A stretch of DNA of 64,000 nucleotides from an uncultured Flavobacteriaceae bacterium (GCA_947502495.1 CANNAC010000001.1:554906-618905), one strand, 5' to 3'. Shown: positions 53,840 to 63,588, numbered from the stretch's first letter. The notes: generated by a model not told the origin, from the letters alone. Program-made: numbers and translations.

Positions 53840-55039
53840 TTAAAAGATAAGTAAGTTAATATCGCTGTGTTTCAAATCGAACCATTCACCAACAGATTTG
53901 TTGGTTAAAATTCCGTGGTAAAAGTACAACCCATTTTTTAAACCTTTATCAAATCTTAAAGAATTTTCTAATCCACCATCTTCAGCAATTTTCAAAAGAT
54001 ACGGAGTAAACATATTACTAATTGAAATAGAGGCAGTTCTAGCAAATCGGGCAGGGATATTTGGTACACAATAATGTATCACGCCATGTTTAATAAAAGT
54101 AGGGTGTTTATGTGATGTAACTTCGCTAGTTTCAATACATCCTCCCATATCGATACTAACATCTATAATAACAGCACCAGATTTCATATTACCAACCATG
54201 GTTTCTGTAACAATAATTGGAGCTCTGTTTTTTCCTCTAACCGCACCAATAGCAACATCGCATCTTTTTAAAGCTTTGGCTAAATTTTTAGGCTGCAGTG
54301 TAGAAGTGTAGATGGTCATACCTAAATTGGTTTGCATTCTTCGTAATTTGGTAATCGAATTATCAAATACTTTCACATTTGCACCAAGTCCGATAGCACT
54401 TCTAGCAGCAAATTCACCAACGGTTCCTGCTCCAATAATAACAACTTCAATAGGAGGAACGCCACTAATATTACCAAACATTAATCCGTTACCTTCATTT
54501 ACGTTACTTAATAACTCGGAAGCTATAAGCACAGCTGAAGTTCCTGCAATTTCGCTTAAAGAACGTACCGCAGGATAAGAACCATCTTCGTCTCTAATGA
54601 ACTCGAAAGCAAGTGCAGTAATACGTTTATTAGCTAAGGTTTCAAAATATTTCTTGTTTTGCGTTTTTAATTGCAACGCCGAAATTAATATACTTTGCGG
54701 ATTTATTAATTGTATTTGATCTAGAGTAGGTGGTTCTACTTTTAAAACTATTGGGCAACCATATACTTTTGCGGTATCGTTAGTGATTTCGGCTCCAGCT
54801 TCGCTATAATTTTTATCGCTAAATTTTGCACCTTCACCAGCTCCAGTTTCCATTAAAACGCGGTGGCCATTACTTACAAGTGCAGAAACGGCATCTGGAG
54901 TTAAACAAACTCGCTTTTCTTGAAAAGCAGTTTCTTTCGGGATACCTATAAAGAGGTTGCCTTTTTGTTTAAAAATCTCAAGTGTTTCCTCTTGTGGAAG
55001 TAATTGTTGCTTAGTAAAAGGAGATAAAGGTTTAGACAT
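53840..55039 (-). CDS. ald: Alanine dehydrogenase
   Basis: This enzyme has about 399 residues from ATG 55039; the ORF opens 9 codons earlier at 55066. It catalyses NAD-dependent oxidative deamination of alanine to pyruvate and ammonia, or the reverse. Hallmarks are IGIPKETAFQEKRVCLTPDA near the N-terminus, the Rossmann motif VVIIGAGTVGEFAARSA, and RFARTASISISN. A longer C-terminus than in Bacillus-type enzymes is typical of Bacteroidota. The DUF4258-type gene follows it closely. Confidence 0.9.
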   Translation of the reverse strand: MSKPLSPFTKQQLLPQEETLEIFKQKGNLFIGIPKETAFQEKRVCLTPDAVSALVSNGHRVLMETGAGEGAKFSDKNYSEAGAEITNDTAKVYGCPIVLKVEPPTLDQIQLINPQSILISALQLKTQNKKYFETLANKRITALAFEFIRDEDGSYPAVRSLSEIAGTSAVLIASELLSNVNEGNGLMFGNISGVPPIEVVIIGAGTVGEFAARSAIGLGANVKVFDNSITKLRRMQTNLGMTIYTSTLQPKNLAKALKRCDVAIGAVRGKNRAPIIVTETMVGNMKSGAVIIDVSIDMGGCIETSEVTSHKHPTFIKHGVIHYCVPNIPARFARTASISISNMFTPYLLKIAEDGGLENSLRFDKGLKNGLYFYHGILTNKSVGEWFDLKHSDINLLIF

Positions 55040-55156
55040 ATATAGACCAATTTGTTGGATAGTCAAATTACGAATAAATTTAATTTATATAAAAATTAAA
55101 AATTAAAAGATTTATATAGAAAATATGCTCTATTTTTTGTAATATTATATGTAGAT

Positions 55157-55765
55157 ATGAAAAACCTTTTTAAAAATATAAAAGAATTAAAAACAAAAGA
55201 TGTAATAATTGCTTTACTCATACTTGTATTGCCTTTTTTGTTTTACTTGTATAAACTTGCTCCAAATACTGCGGTGTGGGAAACGGAGTTGTTTACATTT
55301 AATTCAGGAGGATGGGGAAATGTATACCTTTATTTATGGTTAACTTTGACTAGATTATTATTGGTTTTTATTCTCTCTATTTGGTTTATTACCTGTAAAC
55401 ATTGGTGGCGTTATGTCATTTTGGTGCCATTAATTATTGAATTGTTTAAATTTATTTCAGTCTTTAATAATAATGTTTCAGTTATAGATGAAATAGAGTA
55501 TATATATAGTTTACCATTTACTATACCTATAATTGCATTTGTTCTTTTTATTTCAAAAAAAATAAATTATTATTCTAAATATTTAGATCTAAACAATGAG
55601 ATGAATGCGGAAATAGAAAGCTTATTAAATGAATTGGAAATTAATAATGATAAAAATGGGATAATTGAAGAGTTTAGACAGCTTAAAGAAAATAAATCAA
55701 GTTTAAGTATGGAGGATTATAAAAACAAGCTGTTACAATTAAGAAAGCATTTAACAAAATTATAA
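55157..55765 (+). CDS. Four-helix membrane protein, family member A
   Basis: This 202-residue inner-membrane protein is the first of three paralogs in the region. It has about four hydrophobic helices (near 15-35, 60-82, 90-105 and 120-135) and a cytoplasmic C-terminal coiled-coil-like tail rich in Glu, Asn and Lys. The family signature includes LFYLYKLAPN, VWETELFTFN and WFITCKHWWRYVILVPLI. Function is unknown. It is followed by member B after a 2-nt gap. Confidence 0.75.
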   Translation: MKNLFKNIKELKTKDVIIALLILVLPFLFYLYKLAPNTAVWETELFTFNSGGWGNVYLYLWLTLTRLLLVFILSIWFITCKHWWRYVILVPLIIELFKFISVFNNNVSVIDEIEYIYSLPFTIPIIAFVLFISKKINYYSKYLDLNNEMNAEIESLLNELEINNDKNGIIEEFRQLKENKSSLSMEDYKNKLLQLRKHLTKL

Positions 55766-55767
55766 AT

Positions 55768-56391
55768 ATGTCTAGGATATTTGCATTTAATAGAGTCAAT
55801 TTTTTAAAGGATTTTAGTGTCGTTTTTGTTATACTTATTTCTCCTTTTTTATTCTTTCTATATATGTTATCTCCAGAAAAAACAGTTGAATGGGAAACTT
55901 GGCTTTTTCATATTAATATAAATAATACAGGATATGAGGTAGATGAGTTTCTTTGGTGTATTAGTACTTATTTTTTGATTACTATAAACTTAATCTTATG
56001 GTTTGTTAGCTGCAAACATTGGTGGAGATTCGTAATATTGATACCAATAATTATTGAGTTGGACAAAGTCAACTTGATTTATTATGACTTGAGTTATGAT
56101 ATACTTGACTATAAATTTTATTATAGCTTACTTTTAAGTATACCAATAATCATTTTTCTCTTTTTTTTATCTAAAAAACTTAACTATTACTCTTTATCTA
56201 AAAGTATTAATAAACAAATAGATGATGAAATAAATGTATTAATGAAGCATGTTTCCAATTATAAAACAGAGGATTATAAAGCGTATAAAAAGAAGCTAAC
56301 TCTTTTAAGAAAGGAAAAAATAAAATTGGATAAAAAGGAATATCTAATACAATTAATTAAGTTACGGGAAGATTTTGCCTTATACTCGTGA
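55768..56391 (+). CDS. Four-helix membrane protein, family member B
   Basis: This 207-residue paralog of member A shows the shared PFLFFLYMLSPEKTVEWETWLF, WFVSCKHWWRFVILIPIIIEL and YYSLLLSIPIIIFLFFLSKK, plus a basic, coiled-coil-like C-terminal tail (about 150-207). It is co-transcribed with member A (2-nt gap). The conserved Cys-x-His-Trp-Trp motif in the third helix region is unusual. No catalytic role can be assigned; signalling or a sensor is possible. Confidence 0.75.
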   Translation: MSRIFAFNRVNFLKDFSVVFVILISPFLFFLYMLSPEKTVEWETWLFHININNTGYEVDEFLWCISTYFLITINLILWFVSCKHWWRFVILIPIIIELDKVNLIYYDLSYDILDYKFYYSLLLSIPIIIFLFFLSKKLNYYSLSKSINKQIDDEINVLMKHVSNYKTEDYKAYKKKLTLLRKEKIKLDKKEYLIQLIKLREDFALYS

Positions 56392-56399
56392 AATAAATA

Positions 56400-56759
56400 C
56401 TATTTGCTTTCAATAGATTTAAGTTCTTTTAAAACTTCATCTAAAAGCAACTTTTTTTCAGCACTCCATTTTTCACTCAACCTTTCGTTTATATATTGCT
56501 CGATCTTATGGTTCGTTTTATGAGTTTCTTTTTTGGAATTTTCTAGCAACATATCTCCTTGCCCCGTAATTAGCCAAACTAAATTTATTTGTGGGTATAG
56601 TTGTATAATACGTTCAATAACATCACTCCCAACAGAAGCGTTGTTTTTTTGCATACGTAAAATATACCCATTTGCGGTACCAATAGAGATATCAAACTGT
56701 CTTGCACTAATACCTAAATGCTTAATAACTAGCATTATTCTATTAATTGTTTTACTCAT
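56400..56759 (-). CDS. XRE-family HTH regulator of the paralog cassette
   Basis: This 119-residue DNA-binding protein carries an N-terminal HTH (about 14-50: ISARQFDISIGTANGYILRMQ). The flavobacterial extension NLVWLITGQGDMLLE follows, then a charged C-terminus. It is the same broad type as the regulator at 18809, though not close. It is convergent with the A-B pair and upstream of member C. A 7-bp inverted repeat just upstream (56821-56839) is a likely operator. It probably controls the cassette, but targets are inferred. Confidence 0.82.
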   Translation of the reverse strand: MSKTINRIMLVIKHLGISARQFDISIGTANGYILRMQKNNASVGSDVIERIIQLYPQINLVWLITGQGDMLLENSKKETHKTNHKIEQYINERLSEKWSAEKKLLLDEVLKELKSIESK

Positions 56760-56820
56760 GTATCTTATTTAAGATTCTACTATGACGAAAATTTTCTATA
56801 AATATACAAATAAAGATGTA

Positions 56821-56839
56821 ATTACGGGAAAACCGTAAT
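56821..56839. promoter_or_regulatory. Inverted repeat, likely operator
   Basis: ATTACGG and CCGTAAT are separated by GAAAA. The site lies 62 nt upstream of the XRE start and 117 nt downstream of member C's stop. It fits a small dimeric HTH operator. Confidence 0.5.
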
Positions 56840-56955
56840 GTTAAAAAATAGATAATTTTTTTAATGGGAATAACATAGGTAAATCTATTGCTCTAAATAG
56901 AAACAAAAATGATAAAATTTGTGCATGGAGTATATCCGCAAAAAGAGTATTATTT

Positions 56956-57507
56956 CTAAAAATACTGTTTTACTTTACCCCAAATGGTTTTAGGTCGTAC
57001 TGCAAATTCTTCTTCTAATTCTTCTAAGGTTTTATTTGCAGTAGTTAATTTGTCGAACATTTTTGCTCTTATCAAATAAATAGAAGGGATTATTATAGCC
57101 ATAACAGGAACTAAATAGATCAATTGAAACTCATCAAAATAAATTAAATCATCATTTAATAATATTATGATTTGATAAACATACATTATAATTGGTACTA
57201 ATAGGGCGTGGTACCACCAATGCCTACAAGTGAAAAACCAAATGAGTAGAAAAAGTAGAGGTATGGTTTTTCCTGTTAAAATCCACATGGATAGGTTTGC
57301 GTCTCCCCATGATTTACTGTCATAAGTAAATAAAAAAGTGTTCCACACTTGATCTTGTGGAACACTTTCGTACAAATAAAATAGATAAGGTGATAATGCT
57401 ATAAAAGTAGCAATTATACTACCAAATATTAATGATTTGTTGCTTTTGTTATCCTCCTGTAGGAACTCTGAATCTTTTCTTTTCAATTTTTGTTGTGGTT
57501 GTTCCAT
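56956..57507 (-). CDS. Four-helix membrane protein, family member C
   Basis: This 183-residue paralog of A and B on the other strand has SPYLFYLYESVPQDQVWNTFLFTYDSKSWG, WFFTCRHWWYHALLVPI and a Glu-rich C-terminal tail. ATG 57507 lies inside the out-of-frame secreted-peptide ORF, so the N-terminal 20 residues overlap that gene. The C(K/R)HWW core is conserved in all three. Function is unknown. It is divergently organised relative to A-B with the XRE gene between. Confidence 0.72.
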   Translation of the reverse strand: MEQPQQKLKRKDSEFLQEDNKSNKSLIFGSIIATFIALSPYLFYLYESVPQDQVWNTFLFTYDSKSWGDANLSMWILTGKTIPLLFLLIWFFTCRHWWYHALLVPIIMYVYQIIILLNDDLIYFDEFQLIYLVPVMAIIIPSIYLIRAKMFDKLTTANKTLEELEEEFAVRPKTIWGKVKQYF

Positions 57508-57593
57508 CGATATTTAAAAGATTTGTTGCCTGAGCTGTAAACAATACTCCTCCAAAAATAGCGATTGCCATTAAATACTTTTTAGTTTTCATA
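57449..57593 (-). pseudogene. Small secreted peptide ORF with a one-base frameshift
   Basis: From ATG 57593 the minus strand encodes MKTKKYLMAIAIFGGVLF. An extra T in a T4 run (57539-57542 on the plus strand as AAAA) then shifts the frame, giving a 36-residue end. Without that base the frame continues with a perfect signal-peptidase site (TAQA) and a 47-residue product ending KRFRVPTGG, typical in my memory of small flavobacterial secreted peptides. The 145-nt length equals 48 codons plus one. A sequencing error or a real inactivation are both possible. The 3' end overlaps member C's start. Confidence 0.55.
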
Positions 57594-57787
57594 ATTATAA
57601 GGGATTAGTTAATTAATACCTCGAAATTATATAAACACTACAGGTAAATTTAGCTCCAAATGTTAATATTATGTTAAAATTAACGTTTTTGGTTTTTTCG
57701 CTTACGGGTTTACCACAAATAATGTCTTTTTGGACTAAAAAGCGTAGGAATTTTATTACTTACTCATATGCTTTTTTAAAAATGTTG

Positions 57788-58192
57788 TTATTTTATTGTA
57801 ATCGTTCTACTTTCATCTGGAGTTAATTCTAAAAATACATTTGTTATGTTTTCAGGCATAAACTCCATTGCTAATTCTGGCCATTCTATGAAAACCCAAT
57901 GGTCCTCCAACAAATACTCTTCAAAACCAAAATTATACAGTTCGTCTATTGTGTTCACTCGGTATAAATCAAAATGAAATATACTGGTATCGGGCAATTG
58001 GTACTCATTTACCAAAGAGTAGGTCGGACTTTGAACTTCATCAGTGCTACCAATAGCTTTTACTAAAGCCTTAATAAGAGTTGTTTTACCAACTCCCATG
58101 GCGCCATGAAATAAAATAATTTTATTATCACTATTATTTAATAGGGTTTCAACAACCTTATCTAGATCATTAATGGTGTATTTTAAGTCCAA
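57788..58192 (-). CDS. tsaE: tRNA threonylcarbamoyladenosine biosynthesis ATPase TsaE
   Basis: This 134-residue cytoplasmic ATPase works with TsaB/TsaD to form t6A37 in ANN-decoding tRNAs. Motifs are the P-loop HGAMGVGKTTL (about 29-39), VQSPTYSLVNEY and the Asp-rich IFHFDLYRVN with the following EWPELA. Start is TTG 58192 because an in-frame stop lies just upstream and no ATG is near. Length is normal. It is the next gene after porX, read in the same direction. Confidence 0.9.
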   Translation of the reverse strand: MDLKYTINDLDKVVETLLNNSDNKIILFHGAMGVGKTTLIKALVKAIGSTDEVQSPTYSLVNEYQLPDTSIFHFDLYRVNTIDELYNFGFEEYLLEDHWVFIEWPELAMEFMPENITNVFLELTPDESRTITIK

Positions 58193-58286
58193 ACCTTTTC
58201 TAATTAAAGATACAATTATACATATATTTCTCTGAATAAACTAATATTAATGCATTTCGTCGTCATTTAATGTATTACGTCTATCT

Positions 58287-59840
58287 CTATTTTGGATTTA
58301 GCACCACAAATGGAATAATCATTTCTTCCAACGAAACGCCTCCATGCTGATATGTGTTTCTAAAATAACTTACATAATGGTTATAATTATTAGGATATGC
58401 GAAAAACAAATCACTTTTGGCGAATATAAAAGAACTACTCATAGAAAGCGATGGTAAATGAATACTTTTTGGGTCTTTGGCTACTAATACATCTTTGTCT
58501 TCGTATGTTAAGCTTCGACCTGTTTTGTATCTTAAATTTAAGCTTGTATCTCTATCTCCAACAACTCGCGATGGGTTTTTTACATTAATAGTACCATGAT
58601 CTGTGGTCAATATTAATTTAAAGCCCATTTGTTGTGCTTGTTGTATCATTTCTAATAATGGCGAATTCTTAAACCAGCTTTGGGTTAAGGACCTGTATGC
58701 TTTATCATTGGATGCTAATTCTTTAACCACATCCATTTCTGTTTTAGAGTGCGAAAGCATATCTACAAAATTGTAGACAACAACAGTAAGGTCATTATCT
58801 TTAAGGCCTTTAAAGTTGTCTACAAGCTTTTTTCCGTTCTTTAAATTGGTAATCTTGTAGTATTCGTGCTTTAAATCTGATAAACCTAAACGTTTTAATT
58901 GTTCTCTTAAAAAGTCTGCTTCGTGCAGATTTTTACCACCTTCATCGGTGTCGTTTTTCCAGTATTCTGGATGCAGTTTTTCCATATCACTTGGCATTAA
59001 GCCAGAAAATATCGCATTTCGAGCATATTGCGTTGCTGTTGGAAGAATACTGTAAAACGGGAATTCTTTATCTTTTTTATAATAGTTGTTTACAATTGGC
59101 TCGAAAGCTTTCCATTGGTCATAACGCAAATTATCTATGACCACTAAAAGAGTTGGTTGCTCTTTACTTATTTCTGGAGCAATCTTTTCTTTAAATAAAG
59201 TATGAGACATGATTGGTGCTTCTGTATGCGCATCAAACCAGGTCGGATAGTTCTTATCTATAAATTTTCCAAACTGCGTATTGGCTTCGCTTTTTTGAGA
59301 TTCTAAAATTTCGAACATTCCAATATCTTCAATGTTTTCTAGTTGAAGTTCCCAATAAACAAGCTTCTGGTATAAAGCAGCCCATTCTTCGTAAGAATTC
59401 ACCATAGATAAATCCATTGCAATTTTTCTAAACTCCTGCTGATAGTTAGAAGTTGTTTTTTCAGAGACCAATCTGGAATGGTCTAAATTCTTTTTTAAAC
59501 TTAGTAATATTTGGTTAGGGTTTACAGGTTTAATCAAGTAGTCTGCTATTTTATTTCCAATAGCTTCTTCCATGATATATTCCTCTTCACTCTTAGTAAT
59601 CATAACCACAGGAAGCGTATCTCGTCTTTCTTTAATCTCGTTTAACGTTTCCAATCCGGTAAGCCCTGGCATGTTTTCGTCTAAAAAAACAATGTCAAAA
59701 TTGGTGTCGTCTAAAATTTCAAGTGCTTCTGTACCACTTTTGCATGTGGTAACCTTGTAATTTTTTTGTTCTAGAAAGATAATATGAGGTTTTAATAAAT
59801 CTATTTCATCGTCAACCCAAAGAATATTTATATTGTTCAT
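58287..59840 (-). CDS. porX: T9SS response regulator PorX
   Basis: This 517-residue orphan-type response regulator has an N-terminal receiver domain (phospho-acceptor Asp54 in VFLDENMPG; Lys of DYLIKPVNP). A C-terminal PglZ/alkaline-phosphatase-like domain carries VVIDNLRYDQWKAF, TATQYARNAIFSGL (catalytic Thr region) and LTTDHGTINV. PorX with kinase PorY controls transcription and assembly of the type IX secretion system in P. gingivalis and others. The gene is divergent from the HD-domain gene, and a -7 box for that gene lies in the 35-nt spacer. Confidence 0.95.
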   Translation of the reverse strand: MNNINILWVDDEIDLLKPHIIFLEQKNYKVTTCKSGTEALEILDDTNFDIVFLDENMPGLTGLETLNEIKERRDTLPVVMITKSEEEYIMEEAIGNKIADYLIKPVNPNQILLSLKKNLDHSRLVSEKTTSNYQQEFRKIAMDLSMVNSYEEWAALYQKLVYWELQLENIEDIGMFEILESQKSEANTQFGKFIDKNYPTWFDAHTEAPIMSHTLFKEKIAPEISKEQPTLLVVIDNLRYDQWKAFEPIVNNYYKKDKEFPFYSILPTATQYARNAIFSGLMPSDMEKLHPEYWKNDTDEGGKNLHEADFLREQLKRLGLSDLKHEYYKITNLKNGKKLVDNFKGLKDNDLTVVVYNFVDMLSHSKTEMDVVKELASNDKAYRSLTQSWFKNSPLLEMIQQAQQMGFKLILTTDHGTINVKNPSRVVGDRDTSLNLRYKTGRSLTYEDKDVLVAKDPKSIHLPSLSMSSSFIFAKSDLFFAYPNNYNHYVSYFRNTYQHGGVSLEEMIIPFVVLNPK

Positions 59841-59841
59841 G

Positions 59842-59849
59842 TATATTTG
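59842..59849 (+). promoter_or_regulatory. -7 box of the HD-domain gene promoter
   Basis: TATATTTG matches TAnnTTTG. It lies directly behind the porX start codon, so the promoter overlaps the porX 5' end. Confidence 0.5.
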
Positions 59850-59875
59850 TTTAGAAATTTGTAAAAAAATAAAGC

Positions 59876-61105
59876 TTGCATACTAAAAACAAACTTAAGA
59901 TATTAAACGACCCAATTTACGGATTTATTACTATACCGAATTCGTTAATATTCGATTTAATAGAGCATAAATATTTTCAAAGACTACGTAGGATTACCCA
60001 AATGGGAATGTCTTATTTGGTATATCCAGGAGCACACCACACGCGTTTTCAACATGCAATTGGCTGTATGCATTTAATGCAAAAAGCTGTTCAAGTACTG
60101 CGTTTTAAGGGTGTTGAGATATCTTCGGAAGAAGAAAACGCATTATTTGTTGCTATTTTATTGCATGATATAGGTCATGGACCATTCTCACATGCGATGG
60201 AACATAGTATTGTAAATAATGTTTCTCATGAAGAAATTTCACTGCTTTTTATGGAAACTTTAAATAAAGAGTTTAACGGAAGTTTAACGTTAGCCATTAA
60301 AATCTTTAAAGGGGAATATTCTAGAAAATTTATGTGTCAGCTAATATCTAGTCAAATAGATATGGATAGAGCCGATTATTTAAAACGCGATAGTTTTTAT
60401 ACTGGAGTAGCAGAAGGTAACATAAATAGTGAACGTTTAATTACCATGCTTAACGTGGTTAATGATGCGCTTGTTGTAGAAGATAAAGGTATTTATAGTA
60501 TAGAAAAGTTTTTAGTAGCAAGACGTTTAATGTATTGGCAAGTTTATTTGCATAAAACGAGTTTAGCAGCAGAACAATTACTAATTAGAGTTTTAAAAAG
60601 AGCTAAAGAATTAACTTCAAAAGGGGAAAAGCTAGAGGCAAGCAAACCTTTGCAGTACTTTTTAGAAAACGAAATTTCATTAAGTAATTTTAATGTAGAA
60701 ACATTAGATACATTTTCTATGTTGGATGATTATGATATTGTTTCGGCAATGAAAACATGGCAGTTTCATGAAGATTTTGTATTGCGTAATTTATGCGAAA
60801 TGATAATTAATAGAGATCTTCTAAAAGTAAAATTGAAGAAGAAACCGATTAAACCTGAAATATTAGAGCAACACAGACAAATGCTCATAGAAACCCATAA
60901 TATTACAGAAGCAGAAGCGGACTATTTTGTGTTTACAGGAGAGATTTCTAACCAAGCATACCAGCAAAAAAAACAGAAAATTAATATTTTACATAAAAAC
61001 GGAAAGATAGAGGATATAGTAAAAGCTTCCGACCAATTAAACCTAAAAGCGCTTTCAAAACCAGTCACCAAATATTATATATGCTATCCAAAACAAAAAC
61101 TATAA
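59876..61105 (+). CDS. HD-domain phosphohydrolase
   Basis: This 409-residue cytoplasmic protein has the HD metal motif: HHTRFQHAIGCMHL, LLHDIGHGPFSHAMEHS (His-Asp pair) and MDRADYLKRDS, as in dGTPase/SAMHD1-like enzymes. It may hydrolyse dNTPs or another nucleotide; the substrate is not known. The start is TTG 59876, as no ATG is near the N-terminus (DPIYGFITIP begins the domain). The order porX - HD - lpxD - lpxC/fabZ - lpxA is conserved in Flavobacteriia as I recall. Confidence 0.88.
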   Translation: MHTKNKLKILNDPIYGFITIPNSLIFDLIEHKYFQRLRRITQMGMSYLVYPGAHHTRFQHAIGCMHLMQKAVQVLRFKGVEISSEEENALFVAILLHDIGHGPFSHAMEHSIVNNVSHEEISLLFMETLNKEFNGSLTLAIKIFKGEYSRKFMCQLISSQIDMDRADYLKRDSFYTGVAEGNINSERLITMLNVVNDALVVEDKGIYSIEKFLVARRLMYWQVYLHKTSLAAEQLLIRVLKRAKELTSKGEKLEASKPLQYFLENEISLSNFNVETLDTFSMLDDYDIVSAMKTWQFHEDFVLRNLCEMIINRDLLKVKLKKKPIKPEILEQHRQMLIETHNITEAEADYFVFTGEISNQAYQQKKQKINILHKNGKIEDIVKASDQLNLKALSKPVTKYYICYPKQKL

Positions 61106-61127
61106 CGCTAGTTTAGCACATTTTTCT

Positions 61128-61135
61128 TATTTTTG
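61128..61135 (+). promoter_or_regulatory. -7 box of the lipid A operon promoter
   Basis: TATTTTTG matches TAnnTTTG and lies 31 nt before the lpxD GTG. Confidence 0.5.
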
Positions 61136-61166
61136 CTAGAATTACAAAAAAACTAAACAAAAAAGT

Positions 61167-62195
61167 GTGAGATTCACAGCAGAACAAATTGCAGGAATTT
61201 TAGAAGGAGACGTTGTTGGTAATCCCGATGTTGAAGTTTCTAAACTTTCAAAAATAGAAGAGGGAACAGAAGGATCGTTAACGTTTCTTGCTAACCCTAA
61301 ATACACACCATATATATATTCTACAAAAGCATCTATAACTATTGTCAATAAAACTTTCGAACCAGAAAATGATATTGAAACTACTTTAATTAGAGTAGAA
61401 GATGCCTATAAATCTTTTTCAAAATTATTAGAATATTATAATCAAGTAAAGAATAATAAGGTTGGAATAGAGCAGCCTAGCTTTGCTTCAGAAACGGCCA
61501 CTTATGGAGAAGATGTCTATTTGGGCGCTTTTTCCTATTTAGGAGAAAACGTAAAACTAGGTAATAATGTTAAAATCTATCCGCAAGCGTATATTGGAGA
61601 CAATGTTACGATAGGAGATAATACAACCATTTTTGCGGGAGCTAAAATTTATTCTGAAACAAAAGTAGGAAACCATTGTATTATAAATAGTGGAGCAATT
61701 ATTGGTGCCGATGGTTTTGGTTTTGCCCCAGATGAAAACGGAGCATTTCAAAAAATACCACAGACTGGTAATGTTATTATTGAAGATTATGTAGACATTG
61801 GGTCTGCAACAACTATAGATAGAGCTACTTTAGGTTCTACCATTATTAGAAAAGGTGTAAAGCTAGACAATCAAATACAAATTGCTCATAATGTAGAAAT
61901 TGGTGAAAACACAGTAATTGCCGCACAAACCGGTATTGCGGGTTCTACAAAAATTGGACAGTATTGTATGATTGGTGGTCAAGTAGGTATTGCTGGTCAC
62001 CTAACTATAGGTGATAAAGTAAGAGTGCAAGCACAAACAGGAATAGGACATAGAGTAAAAGATGGCGAAAAATTATATGGTTCGCCAGCTATAGATTATG
62101 GTAATTATGTAAAATCATACGTGCATTTTAAAAACTTACCAGGAATTGTGAAAACTATAAACGAACTAGAAAAAAAAGTAAATGGCAATAGTTAA
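61167..62195 (+). CDS. lpxD: UDP-3-O-acylglucosamine N-acyltransferase
   Basis: This 342-residue cytoplasmic enzyme of lipid A synthesis adds the N-linked hydroxyacyl chain. It has an N-terminal uridine-binding domain (about 1-100), then a left-handed beta-helix of hexapeptide repeats (about 105-320: [30 protein letters not shown]). The catalytic His is in [16 protein letters not shown] 61167 is the best start. It overlaps lpxC/fabZ by 14 nt. Confidence 0.95.
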   Translation: MRFTAEQIAGILEGDVVGNPDVEVSKLSKIEEGTEGSLTFLANPKYTPYIYSTKASITIVNKTFEPENDIETTLIRVEDAYKSFSKLLEYYNQVKNNKVGIEQPSFASETATYGEDVYLGAFSYLGENVKLGNNVKIYPQAYIGDNVTIGDNTTIFAGAKIYSETKVGNHCIINSGAIIGADGFGFAPDENGAFQKIPQTGNVIIEDYVDIGSATTIDRATLGSTIIRKGVKLDNQIQIAHNVEIGENTVIAAQTGIAGSTKIGQYCMIGGQVGIAGHLTIGDKVRVQAQTGIGHRVKDGEKLYGSPAIDYGNYVKSYVHFKNLPGIVKTINELEKKVNGNS

Positions 62196-63588
62196 TACTA
62201 ATATTAAGCAAAAGACAATCAAAAATGAAATGTCTTTAAGTGGTGTTGGTTTACATACAGGGAAAAATGTAAAATTAACCTTTAAACCAGCTTCAGAAAA
62301 TTTCGGATTCGGTTTTAAACGTATCGATTTAGAAGGAGAACCAATCATTGAAGCAGATGCAAACTATGTAACAAATACACAACGTGGTACTTGCATGGAG
62401 AAGAATGGTGTAACTATTCAGACTTGCGAACACGTACTTGCTGCATTAGTTGGTCTAGATATAGATAATATTATTATAGAATTAGATGCTTCAGAACCAC
62501 CAATTATGGATGGTTCTTCTAAATTCTTTATCGAGTCTTTAGAAAAAGCAGAAATTATAGAACAAGAAGCTACAAGAGTAGAATATGTGGTTACGGATAT
62601 AATTTCATATAAAGATGAAGAATCTGGAAGTGAAATTCTTATCATGCCTTCTAGTGAATATCAAATAACTACTATGGTAGATTTTGGTACTAAAGTTCTA
62701 GGAACACAGAATGCTACATTAAACCATATTTCAGAATTTAAAGAGGAAATTTCAGATGCAAGAACGTTTAGTTTTCTGCATGAAATTGAAACACTTCTAG
62801 AACATGGATTAATTAAAGGAGGAGATTTAAATAATGCCATCGTATATGTAGATAAAGAACTGTCTCCAGAAACGATGGAAAAACTTAAAGTCGCTTTTAA
62901 TAAAGAAACAATCGCAGTAAAATCTAACGGAATATTAGACAACCTAACCTTGCATCACCCTAATGAGGCCGCAAGACACAAATTATTAGATGTTATTGGT
63001 GATTTAGCATTAGTTAGAACAAGAATTAGAGGTAAGGTTATTGCTACTAAACCTGGACATTTTGTAAATACACAGTTTGCCAAAAAACTGGCTAAAATTA
63101 TAAAAAACGAAAAACGTAATTACGTTCCTGTTGTAGATTTACATCAAAAACCATTAATGGATGTGAATCAAATAATGGATATGTTGCCACACAGACAACC
63201 ATTCTTATTAATTGACAAAATTTTTGAGCTAAGTGATTCTCACGTTGTTGGTATGAAAAACGTTACCATGAACGAGGAGTTTTTTAAAGGACACTTTCCT
63301 GGATCTCCAGTAATGCCTGGTGTGCTAATTGTTGAAGCAATGGCGCAAACAGGAGGAATACTCGTTTTAAGTACAGTTCCTGATCCAGAAAATTATCTAA
63401 CCTTCTTTATGAAAATAGATAAAGTAAAGTTCAAGCAGAAAGTAGTTCCTGGTGATACACTAATTTTTAAATGTGATTTAATAACACCAATTCGTAGAGG
63501 TATTTGTCATATGCAAGGAAATGCTTATGCTAATGGGAAACTATGTGCAGAAGCGGAGCTAATGGCGCAAATATCTAAAATAAAGTAA
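62182..63588 (+). CDS. lpxC/fabZ: Fused LpxC deacetylase / FabZ dehydratase
   Basis: This 468-residue bifunctional protein is typical of Bacteroidota. Residues 1-310 are LpxC, which removes acetate from UDP-3-O-acyl-GlcNAc; Zn ligands are His84 (TCEHVLAAL), His266 and Asp270 ([10 protein letters not shown]), with His293 in PGHFVNT. Residues about 325-468 are FabZ, the 3-hydroxyacyl-ACP dehydratase, with His371 in [11 protein letters not shown] and Glu385 in VEAMAQ. This links lipid A and fatty-acid synthesis. It overlaps lpxD by 14 nt. Confidence 0.97.
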   Translation: MAIVNTNIKQKTIKNEMSLSGVGLHTGKNVKLTFKPASENFGFGFKRIDLEGEPIIEADANYVTNTQRGTCMEKNGVTIQTCEHVLAALVGLDIDNIIIELDASEPPIMDGSSKFFIESLEKAEIIEQEATRVEYVVTDIISYKDEESGSEILIMPSSEYQITTMVDFGTKVLGTQNATLNHISEFKEEISDARTFSFLHEIETLLEHGLIKGGDLNNAIVYVDKELSPETMEKLKVAFNKETIAVKSNGILDNLTLHHPNEAARHKLLDVIGDLALVRTRIRGKVIATKPGHFVNTQFAKKLAKIIKNEKRNYVPVVDLHQKPLMDVNQIMDMLPHRQPFLLIDKIFELSDSHVVGMKNVTMNEEFFKGHFPGSPVMPGVLIVEAMAQTGGILVLSTVPDPENYLTFFMKIDKVKFKQKVVPGDTLIFKCDLITPIRRGICHMQGNAYANGKLCAEAELMAQISKIK

